Part shown: in pieces, positions 49,701-61,700 of the stretch | Position numbering within the stretch: the stretch's first letter is position 1 | Layout of the letters: every line of letters begins with the position of its first letter | Source: Apus apus | Taxonomy: Eukaryota; Chordata; Aves; Apodiformes; Apodidae | Direction: 5' to 3' | DNA: 64,000 nucleotides | Assembly: GCF_020740795.1 (NCBI RefSeq) | Contig: NC_067312.1 | Location: 36,990,905-37,054,904 of the forward strand | Made by a program: the position numbers and the translations under genes | Notes under the pieces: model-generated | What the model was told of the DNA's origin: nothing | Seen by the model: only the letters and a program-made list of their open reading frames with translations | The model's database searches: none

Positions 49701-52700
49701 TCAGCCAGTCCTCCCAGCTTTGTGTCTTCAGTAAACTTGCTGAGAAGACACTCTGTCCCATCATCAAAATCATTGATAAAGATAACTTTGCTTCACCCAG
49801 GATGTTTAATGAAAAATATATGCATTTAATTAGAAATATATGCTTTTCTAAAGCATACAATTAAAAAACAACAACAAACGTTTAAATAGACTTAATGTCT
49901 TAAAATTATACTTTTACTAAAATTACATCAATTTAGTTTTTTGTACCTTTTTTCGGTTTGTTTTAAAGCTACCATTAATTAGTATGAAACTGAGACGAAA
50001 AAAACCCCAAAAAATTCTTTGTGTTATTCTTGGTGTAAAGCTGGTTCACTGAAAAAAATCACAGTTCTAATCTCAATTACCTTATTCTAAAAGAAGAATA
50101 ATGTCACTTGCTGTCTTTCTATTTTATTGTCAAAATAAAGAGAATGAGGTGCATTTGCCTGTTCTACTACGTTTTAGTTAGAACTAGAAAGGAAATGCAG
50201 ATAAAATTAAACAAGATTAACACTATAATTTGCATTACCTGAAATATTTCTATAGTTTCTATGACTGTGGTGAAATATTGATAAATACATAAATACTTGC
50301 ATGTATGTCGATAAATACATCAAATTTGGGGAGAGGTTTCATTAAGACAAAGTGATGAGATCAGGAATAGGATGGAATAGAAATTTTTAAAAACTGGCTT
50401 AAAAAATAAGGAGTGGGTCAGACCACTCTAGTCTTTCACCAGACGTAGTTAACCAGTACTGTACTGTGATTTACATCACACATAAAGCTGCAAAATGTGA
50501 TATGAACCAAAGAAGTTATTGCTTACAGGGATACAAAGAAGAAATAGTGGTTCATTCTTGCTCCTACAAAAAAAACCCCGCAAAAATACATCAACAGATA
50601 TGAAACCAGGACATCAGCTATACTACCTAACAGTTAAGAGACAGCATTCAGTATATTTGTCTTAGATTTTATGCTATCACCTGGATACTGTGTTATCTTT
50701 TGTTCTTTCTCTACTGGCCATTGTTTCCACCTCTCAAAATCTCAATGTGATTTCAGGAAGCATTAAAGCTGCATATAACTAAACCTGAACTTTCTGTGTG
50801 TTGAGGTACATTTTATGAGCACACATTATGTTGAGCTGGTCCTTATGCGTTTGCATAGTTTCTTACTACACAGGTAGTTTGTCTGATTGAACAGCATTTC
50901 CCATTGAGTGCTTGTTTACAAGCAAGAATGCAGCTGTGGGCCAATAGTCCTAAGCTCACACCACAGGCGTCGATGCAGGTTTTACTTCTAATTTGAACCA
51001 CTGGATTCCATTAGCCCTCCATCAACAAAATGTATTTATGCAGGCAAGACTCATATGGGAAACATCTTCTGTATATAAGGAGAATCCAAGATTTTGAATG
51101 CTACAGTCAATAAGTAGTTCCATAATGTAATTCCTTATTTGAAAGACCAAGAAGCTCAGCTGTAGGTTGGTATAAACCCGAAGAATTAAAACAAGTACAT
51201 ATTGAGGTAGAGCTGCTTGAATAATATAGTATAGCATAACATAGCATAGTATAGCATAGCATAGCACAGCTCCTGGTGGAAGTGACCTACAGACATCATC
51301 TAGTTCAACTGTCTGAGCACTTCAGGGCTGCCCAAAAGTCAAAGCATGTTATTAAGGACATTTTCCAAATACCACCTGAACACTAACAAGCTTGGGGCAA
51401 CAACCACCTGTCTCAGAAGCTGAATCAATTGTTTGACTACCCACTTGGCGAAGGAATGCTTCCTAATGTCCATTCTAAAGCTCACCTGGCATAGCTTTGA
51501 ATCATTCCCATGTGTCCTGTCCTGGAATCCTAGGGAGAACAGCTCAGCACCTGCCCCTCCACTTCCCCTCCTCAGGAAGATGCAGGGAGCAATGAGGTCA
51601 CCCCTCAGACTCCATTTCTACAAAGTAGGCAAGCCAAAAGCCCTTAGCCCACCTTAACAGTGTGTGCCTTTCAGCCCTTCCACCAGCTTTGTTGCTCTTC
51701 TCTGAACACATTAATGTACTTGAACATCCTTCTTAATTTTGTGGGGCCCAGAGCTGCACACAGTGCTCAAGGACAGGCTGCACCAGTGCTGGATACAGTG
51801 AGATAATCCCCTCTCCTGACCAGCAGGTCACACTGAGTGTGATGCACCCCAGGATGTCAGTTGCCCTTGTGGCTGCCAGGGCACTAAGCTGACTCATATT
51901 GAGTCTGTGCTCATCAGAACCCTCAGGGCCCTTTCTGAAGGTTTGCTCTCAAGTTGCTCCTCTACTAGTTTGTATGGTTTCAGCACTAATCCACTCAAGG
52001 TGTAGAATACAGCATTTGTTGGTGATTCTGAAAAACAGAGTTCTGACAGATATACTAGGCTTGGGGCAAGGTGTTGATATCCTGGGCTCATCTGTTTCTT
52101 CCAGTATCTCTCATCAGTACTGGTAAGACTGAGGAAAACACTACCTGTGCTACTGAATCCTTCAACGTTTTTCACAGGGTCCAGAAATCTCTTTTGATTG
52201 ACCTTCTTCTTTTAGTTGAAACATCACTGGTATTCAAGTGAAAGTAGGTAATAATTTGAAGGCTGTACTAACCCCATGAGTTTTCTGTTGATAACCCTGA
52301 TCTGGGCCCCAGGGAGGCAGCAAACTTCTCTGCAAGTAGGGTCTGGACTGCAGATGGTTTACATTATATTTGCTTTAATATATTTGTTCTTCAGTAATTC
52401 CAGCAGAATTATTCAGCAGCTAACATTCCTTTACTGTTTTGTCTTCTGAACTGCAAATTGTTGAAGGAGTAGCAATACATGCTTTGTTTGTCTTTGTAAT
52501 TTTAGGAGAGCATTCACTGTCTGGTCAGTGCCTACTGAGCTAGATGAACTTGTGGTCTGATCCAGTATTTTCCTTCTGTGGTCTTGTTTCTGCGGAGAAC
52601 TCTAAACTAAAATCTGGAGTATCCTATGTTTGCAGAAGTCATGGTTCGATCTCATATCTTAAATTTTTCCAATTACTTTCCCCAAGCCTAGATTTTCTTC

Positions 52701-55700
52701 CTTAGACAAAGAAAATTTTCAGACAGAATGTTTTCTTTAATAAATAGATCTTGTATCTTTGGTGTGCAATGGAATCTGTATTTCACTTCCCTTCCCCGTC
52801 CCCCATCTCACTCTGTATAATTGACTTTGTGGAACATCTGCATGTTATTTTGTCTCACTTTTTGCTTTTATAGCTCTAAGTTTGTACATAGATCTTGTAA
52901 CCCAGACCAGACTAAATAGTTAGGTTCTGGATAGCCTGTGAGAGTTGCTCAGGGTTTTCTTTGCTGAAACAAAGTCACACTGGAGCCTAAATGCCTACTT
53001 TGGAGGCAGGGACACAGTTCTTCGATGTTTCTTGATGTTTGTCTCTTTTTGTAAGGTATTTTTGAAGGAGAAAATTGTGGTAGTTATTCTGAATATTCTT
53101 TACTCTGCACCCTCATTGAGGAGCACTTTATATACAGTGTTAGACTTCAGCAGAAATGTCGGAAAAGCCACATTTTGGTGCACTGCAGAGACACAGATGG
53201 ATCAAAAGGTACTATACATGGTATTTTGCTACATGAAGGTGAGGTAACTTCTGGGGAAACATGAAAGTATTCATATCATATCATGTCATACTCCTACAAG
53301 CTGGGCGATGTGAGTGGAAGTGAATCAACATGTAGGTGAGTAAGAAATGAATCAGGAATATGTGAGTACCTGAGAGGACACTAGGAAGCAGGCAAACAAA
53401 CTGGGAGAATGCCTGACTTTCACACTCCTTTCTGAGAGGAAGACCTATCCTTCTGTTGATTGATATAAATTTAACAATGATCCACTTGAGTTCCATGCAT
53501 TCCAAATGTTTAGCTCCTCAATGAACTACTCACATTTAGCATTACTGGTTAATGCTGTGGCAGTTTCTGCTTGTGAAGTATATATATATGCAAGTCTGTA
53601 GATGTTGCACATCAGAGAAATTTGTCACTTCTTACTTTCCTAAGTACTCGTATTTTGTGTCTGTTCATTATGCAGGTTCAAAAGGGCAAATGCAAATTGT
53701 ATTATTAGAAACAGAACAAGAGCTGAAAGTGTTTGAGACAACACTTTAGTCCATGTAATGTATTTTATACATACCAAATAAGAGCTAGGATTGTTATGTT
53801 CTTGTATTATATTGACTCTGAAATTCTCTGAAATTCTGTTCTAATAATTCCTTTAAGTGGTTAAAATTCTGCAGTTATATCTTATTTTTTTCTTTTGTCC
53901 TGTGTGTCAACTTGTAGCTGACTGCTTTCTAAAAAGGTAAGTCTGACACTGAAGGAAGTTTCTAAATCTCATTACAGGTTTAAGAGTCTGGAAAAAGTAT
54001 GAGTGGTATTCTGAAGTAATCTAAACTGTGACTAAGCAAACTTACATGGAGAGGTGGAAGGTACATATTGCAATAGCACAAGGAAAATATATACTGAAGT
54101 CTCCCTTAAGTCTTGACTTGTCTCTGGTTTTCACAATAGATTTCTATGTCTCTGTCATGCCTCTGCAGCGAGAAGTGTTAGATGCATTCAAATGCATGTG
54201 GAAAGAAGAAGGTAGGGAAGTGAACCCTGTTGTGCACAGCCGTTGTTTTGACATGGTGTACACAAAACCATGGATCCTTTTGGGGCTACTGCTGTATAAG
54301 GCAATTTTCCTGTTACATACCCCAGGTCTTGAGAGTGTCTGCAGGCAGAATGGTGTCAGTGAGCATTAAAGATTCTTTATCTCCTTAAAATAAGAGCAGT
54401 CTCCAAATTAATAAAGTGAATCAGAAAGAAAAGTGTCACCTGAATTTAAAATAAAGCATCTTCTGTATTTAAACTACAAAGACTTACCTGTCCTTTATTA
54501 AGTTTCTCTGACAGTTCCTGTCTTTGCTCTTAGACCTTCAGTGTAGACACAGTTAAGATCTGTTGCCATTCTGGAGTTCTAAAACAAAACTGTGTCCAAA
54601 TTGGGAGTGAAGCAGACTTCATTCCCTGGAGGGTCCCAGAAAACAGTGCAAACACTGTCAGTCTTCCACCTTAGTTTCCTCCTTCCTGGTGAAGAATAAC
54701 TTGCAGGTGTACACAATGAGGGGGTTTTACATTCTTTTCTGAAATGTCTGATGTGGGATGTAACATACCAAGCCAATACAAAAGCAAGGTACCTACATCT
54801 TAATCTGCCTGTAGGGTCACTACTGATGAAGAAGAAAGATTTCCCACACAGTCTGCCTCTATAGCTTGCTTTATTCTGTTGGCACATGGCATCATGCCAG
54901 AGGACAGTAAATCTCATTCATTTTCTTGCCTGCACAAAGCAGGACAGCACTGCCCAAGACTGCAGGCGGTGTTTTATTCTATTCTTTGGCACCCTGTGAA
55001 AAAAATGTTGGCTAAAACCTCCTAGTCCTTCAGGCTAGGAGGAAAACAGGGTGTTCAGTGATCTTAATTAACTTTTAAATCCCTCTTCAAAACTAGATCT
55101 GTGTCTACAAAAAAAAAAAAAATTAATAAAAAATCAATTAACCTCTGTACTTTGTAGACAGTAAGAGAACCACAGGCATTTTTCTGCTCTCAGTTTACAA
55201 TGTAATGTCACTTTGGTGTTATAATATTTTTAAAATTCATTCAGCTTCTATAAGTGACCCTGCATTTAGTATAAATTGGAGAAGTTAATGATTTTTATCT
55301 CTTACAATTTGTATCAAAGGATCTTAAGGCATTTCAGAAAGAGCAGGTGCCTGATGATATTTTGTGACAGAATGGTCTTGAGTCTTCTGCAGATCCATAA
55401 GTATGCACAAAATGTATTTGCATTTGTATATGAATAACTACTTTTCTGTATGTGAATTATATAATTTTGATTCTAGTTGCTATGATTACTACATTATGTG
55501 TTATTATTATTATTATTATTATTATTCCTACTACTATTATTATTACTGTTGCTACTGTTTGGGTGTTAGTTTTTTGTTTTTTTTTTTTTTTTTTTTTTTT
55601 AACTGGAGCATTCCCAAAAGCTTCCCACTGCATTTCTAGCAGAAATGTTCATACTATTAGAATACTTTTCCTACTCTTGATCTACAGTTCTTACTCAGAT

Positions 55701-58700
55701 TAAATTCCTAAGTGGTGTTGGAAAAAAGATAAGGCAAAGAAAGACCATGAAATCATGCAATATTTGCATAATTTTAGTAAGACCCTACAGAAAAACCATA
55801 AAGATGTGAAACTAAGTGTGTCACATTCCATGTTTTCTCACCTTGAAATTGTACTATTTGAAGTTATTTTTATGGCAGTATAATTTCTTTACAGCTTTCC
55901 AGATAATCCATTTTTCCTGAGACAGGCACTTCAGCTCTTTTTTGCAGAATTCTCTAAATATATCAATTTTCTGGTAAGACTTGAGAAACCTATTACTGTG
56001 CATATTATATCTATTAATTAAGTTACTGATATGCCAGAAAACTCATGGAGTATTGTAAGCAGAAACACAAGCAAGCAGCATGTCTACTTGATTCATTTCC
56101 ACTTTGAAGTTTCCTTTATTCAGGAATACGTGGTGATTTGTAAAAGCTGCTTGGGATCTTGGTTTTAACCCACTGTTCTTCTCTTCCAAATAGAGCTAGC
56201 TTTAAACAAATCCTTTGACTCTCAATGACACATGCATCATAACTGCCAAAGAGTTTCCTTACAAAACTCTGGCATCCTGATACTTGCAGCTTTGTTCAGC
56301 ACTGAAAGTTACCTCAGTCTCCATTTTACCTGCATCTGAAGCTTTTGAAAAGCCTGTTTTTAATCAGAACTTTGAGTGCAAGAACCTGAGAGTAAATATG
56401 TAGCAGTTATTATGGATGACTAATATTTAGGAGATGACTAATCTGAGGACAAATGTACAGCTGTTTTTTCTGTATGCCAGCTGCTCATGAACAGTCTTGC
56501 AGTCTCCTTGTGCAGGCTTATTAAGCTTTTATAGCAAGAGAATCAGCCTCTAGGTTACCTGCAATGACTATTTTTAAGAGAAGCTGCTACTCGTACTGGA
56601 TTTCACCCTAATTCGAAGCAAGAATTGTTACTACACTGTTGCAGAAGAGATATAAAGGATTTTAAGTCACACGTGTTGTGAAGAGCACCAAGAACATTAC
56701 CATAGGAAAGTAACATCTGACAGTAGCAATAAAGATTGGCACAGATTCTCTCCTTTTTTTTTTATATATTTTTTTAAAAATTTTTTTCCTGCTCACAACC
56801 AAGTGGAGAGCTGGCATGAATCTGGACACCACACCATAAAAACCAGACCAGAGTGTAGTTGCAGTCATGCTTAAACCTAGTTCCTCCAGCTCTTCATTTG
56901 GCAATATTGAAAGCTACAGGTGCAGTCGCAGAGGAAAGCACTAGATGTTAAGTGTGTTCATGCAAAATGGCTGCTCACCACTCACAGACAGAGTTTTATG
57001 GTGTGATATATTAGTCTGGGTGACCAGCAGAAAGAAGAGAGACAGATGTGATGAAAATCCTCATTTAAGTTTGGTGTGCATGAGCATTCAGGACAGTCTT
57101 GTTCCCTAGGGGAAAATAATGTTGGCACAAAACCAAAGACCATAGAAATGGCTGTGACTAGTGGTGGGAATTAATTTCTGATTTTGGTGGTGGTTTTTTG
57201 TTTTGTTTTGTTTGGGTTTTGTTGTTGTTGTTATTGTTGTGGGGTGCTTTCTCAGTTTTCTTCCCTGATATTCACTCTAATCTGTACAGCAGCACTTGGC
57301 CTCCTGGTACAGACACTAGTGCCTATTACATCGGGCCTCAAAACACATTAGACAGAAAGTGGGAGAAATCAGAGGTCCCAGTCTGAACTCCTCTGTCTGT
57401 GAAAATCTGCCTGAATTCAAGGAGGAGATGGATAATCCTGGTGATCTCTAAGTTTAGCCCTTTCAAAAATGGTCTTGGAAATATAACAAGCCAAATGTAT
57501 TCCTTTCTTTTAACAAATAGTATTTCCAGACAATTATTTGCAGATCAGTGACTTGCTACAGATTTGTACTAAAAGAGGTAAGGTTTAGGTCTATTTTTTC
57601 TTTCTGTATAATCCTTTAAGGGGATTTTAACAAAGTCTTACTTTCTGCAAAGTAGATGGTCTTATTGAAGCATCTCGGCATAGCAGAACTCATTTGGGCC
57701 CTACCTTACCTAAATTCTGTGCTTTCTTAAGAAGTTTGTCTAAGATGCTGCAAGTGAAGACTGCCTTACTGATGGGTCACCCTGTTGCCACTCATTCTCA
57801 AGCTACTGATCGTTGTTACTTCTCTCCATATTTCCACAGGAAATAAAGTTTTCTTGGTGTAAACACAGTGGAAACAATGAATTGTGAGGTTTTTTGAACA
57901 TTTTTAATCATCTGTGAAGGTGAATTATTGAGATACAGATTTAATAGCATTCAGTGAGTTATATGGCATTTATCTGAAGACAATAAACTTTCTGCCATCA
58001 GCAGAATATGTTGAGAGGAAACCTCTGTTGTTTTTTTACTTAATCCAGTATGAAAAATGAATTAAATTTTTAGTATTTTTTTTTAGGGTGGTAGAATTGC
58101 TATTGCAGTGACTAAGTCTTGAATGAAATTTAAGGTCTGTCTTTATGTCTATTTCTTTAATGAAAAGGCACAAACTAACAATCTGTTTTCAGGCCTAGAA
58201 ATCTGAATATCTCTGATAAAGTTCCGTGTCTGGTAAGGACTTCAGAAGGTCAATAAAGCTCTTAGCCCAAGTGTGGCATTCAAGAAGAAAAAACAAAACA
58301 AAACAAATCCAAAACTACAGCAAAGATTAATAGCTGAATTAAAGAAAAAAAAAATCTTATTTATGTTGGAAGAGTTTAGAAATTGCATTCTAAACTGAAT
58401 GCACTGTGGAAAAAAAACAGTTTACTTGATGAGAGAATGTAGCAGTGACTTACTTCTCAGCAGTATGCACATAGACTCATGACGAGAGGAAGAGGAGGAA
58501 TAACCTTTTCACTACTTTAAGAATAAGACTACAGGTTATAACAGGAATATTTACCCAATTCACACTTCTGGCATCCATCTGAACATGGTATGCAATCTTC
58601 AGAGCCAGGATCTTCCACTTCACCTGTGTTTTGCAAATCACCAATTTTGGGTTAATTCTTGGTATTGGAAGGCAAATATTTGAAAGCAGGTTTCTGGAAA

Positions 58701-61700
58701 TAAACTTTATGCAAATCCAAAAAGGAGGAAGATTTACAGCTATTTCTTTTCTATTTTTTTCTTGCTTAACCCCACTCAATTTGAGGAAAATACTTTTTTA
58801 CATGAACATGATACTAGAAGAGCATGAGAGCTGGAAATTAAGGACTCAGGGTCAGGTGTGATTGTGTATTTCAAAACAGGAGCCAAGACTCCTAACCACA
58901 TTTCTGTAAAAAGATAAATTAAATATTTGTAAACTCCTACTGAAGGATGCTTACCTTCTTTATAACTATGTTTCTGACATATGTTTTGAGTTAGGTAAAA
59001 GCCTCTGAAACATCTTTTGCAGTGGCTGGAGTCCAGGCACACCTCACAGTGTGCAGAGCAAGGCACGCAGGTATGCTGTGAATGGTAGTGACCTGGAGGA
59101 CAGCCCTCTCTGCACTCCCCATGATACAGGAAACGTTCGATCCCTCTTCTATCTGTGTAGCAAAAAAACAGAAAAAAGCTGTCAGCAACAGAGGACATTT
59201 GGGCATCATAAGCAGTTTTATGAAGCACCGATGCTGCAGCTGGTGAGAATTTTGTTCACTGACTGCTAGATTGTGCAGTTTTACAAATACGTATGAAAGT
59301 TTCTGGACTTCAAACCTTCCACATTCCTGGCAATTTATCACATATAAAGATGACATGGTAGTGAATAATTACTGTTCACATTCACCAATCCAATAAAATA
59401 AGGTCAAGAGATTTCCATTACTGAGTTCCCTTACAGTGAGCATACAACTATTTGTACTGTATTGTACATGTGGATGTAGAAATTCCATTAGGAAAACAAA
59501 GCTGCCCACTTCACCTTTGGAAACGATCAGTCTGTGTCTGTCGTAGATTAAATTGTAATCCTTTTCCTAGACACAGCTAGACTCTGGAATATTTAAGGTC
59601 TGAATCTGAGTAGCAAGTGTGTATCGGCTAACAGAGCAAAAGCATTCTCTAGGGCATGAGGAACTGGAAGATCCCCTGCTTCAAATTCTTGTGAATGAAA
59701 CCCTTGATAACCCCTACAACTCCATGTGCCATGTGCTGCAACATGAGAAGTTTTCTGAAGGGTTACACCACAGTATAAATTGCATATGTTATTGTGCTAA
59801 GTGTATTTGATTGCAAGAATTACTATTTTTGAAATTGCAGAGAAAGCAGCAATAATAGGAAACAATTGCTGCACCACAGCACAAGAATTCAGATTTTATT
59901 CCTTTTACTTCTCATATACAAATCTTCAAAATTATTTTTTCCAGTTTCCTCAAGGTGTGACTCCCATTGTTTTTTTAATTTTGTCATACACAGAAATAAA
60001 GGACCATATGTTGCTGTCCATCATAGGGAGAGACTTGAGGAGCAACTATACAAACTTCTCCTTCATATTGCTTTTTTTTTCCTGTTACTATTGTGGTTTC
60101 TGTCTCCATTTCTTCTTTTTTTTAAGATTTCTTTTGTTGGGTTTTATTTCTCTTTATTCATTTCTGTTTCTGATTCTCCTATTCAAAATATACCAAAGGA
60201 AATGCATAAAAATGCAAGAACAATACAGATTTGTGTTTTCTTGTGCTTAAAAAGGAAAGAGTTCAAATTGCCTTCAGGGTTAAAACAAGGTTATGAAGAA
60301 AATCAGTAGGAAAAACACTACTTATTTTATTTTCTCTAACAGGGGGCCCCTGACAAAAGGGAGGCTGGAGACCATGGAAGGGGAAAAAGCTGCAGGAAGA
60401 AATCTTTCTTACCAGTTCCACAAGTGGTGCATTTGTTAGGTTCGCTGCCACTGCAGTCCAGGCAGGTATGATGGCACAAATGACATTGTTCTTTGAATGT
60501 GAACTTTCCTCTGGGGCATTGCAAAACACAGCGGCCATCATCAAAGACTCTTTCAAGGCAGAGAGAGGCATAAACACCAATTTAGCAACTACTTGTTCTT
60601 GCAAGGTATCCTTCCTTCACTCTGTTTACAAGAGTCTTTGCACTTTACTCCTTCATTTTCCTGATCTCATTCTTAGTGTGTACCAAGTGGAAAGTCAACC
60701 ATGTTTTGAACCTGGATCTTAGACTTCAGGGATTATTTTTTTTCTGAGATTTTTTCTCAGAAAAGTCATGTTTTGGTCTATTCCTAGATGTTCTTCTACC
60801 ACAATCTCTTCAGTGCTCACTTATTTTAGAAGGAAAGCAAGACTTGGCACTTCTTTGTAAAGGAATAATTAATTTGTTAATGTTTCCTATTAGTTCCAAT
60901 TTAAATGTTTCTTGTGAGCAGTACTATGGCTTCAATAAAATGACTTTGTACATGAAATGAAATGTATCTGAATGTTGGCCTTTAGGAGCTGTATTTTTAG
61001 CCTTGCATATCTGCATGCACTTAGGAGTTTTGCCCTAAGTCTTCTCCTTTTGCTGGGTAATGAATTATTTGCTACAGAAACATTTTATATTATGAAAATT
61101 TCTGGTCCAGTTTTCACTGCTACTTAATGTCTACTGCTTTTAATCTTTTTGGAAGAAAAGTAGAAAAGCATCAAAACAGATACAGCTATTAAAAAATATA
61201 AAACAAGTTGGCTAGAATATGACAGTGTTTTCAGTATCAAGAAAACATGAGAAGAAAGACTAATCTTCCACACAACTACTTTGACCAGTTTGGTATTGTA
61301 GGACTTCAGTCACAATTTCTACAGAAGCTGAGCACCATTCAGGATCTTAGTACAGAATTTGAGACTGCCAGCTTGTCTGTACACCTAGGAAGCAGTAGGC
61401 TTTCCAAAACATTAAGATAGTGCATGTTTCCTTGGAGCCAGCAAATGGCATTACAGAATGTCTGCAATATGCCTTCATAAATTTGAGCTGGTATGGTCAT
61501 TGTCAGATTTATTCTGAAAGAAGATGAGAAAAATATCGTCAAAGTTTAAAACCAATTTTGTCAAATAGTCTTTGATGCCATTTAAAATAGTAACAAAAAA
61601 AAGGTTAAAAAAAAATTATTGGAAAAGTCTAGGCCTAAGAAGTGTGAAGATGGAAGAACAGGCTGTTGTGCAAACAGCCTTCCTGAAGTTCACACAACAA

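Larger units (their letters stand above)
43841..58554 (-). other. PCSK5: PCSK5 14.7-kb intron between exons d and e
   Basis: The largest intron in the window. It contains three CR1 fragments (47655-48668, 48830-49790, 51215-52350), TTTTA repeats at about 44930-44957, a TTA microsatellite at about 55501-55527 and a T run at 55578-55600. No exon was recognised, and exons d and e complete one furin-like repeat in phase across it. Confidence 0.65.

Noticed and set aside
55403-55703. Tyr- and Ile-rich open frames
   Set aside because: They are translations of the TTA microsatellite and T run.
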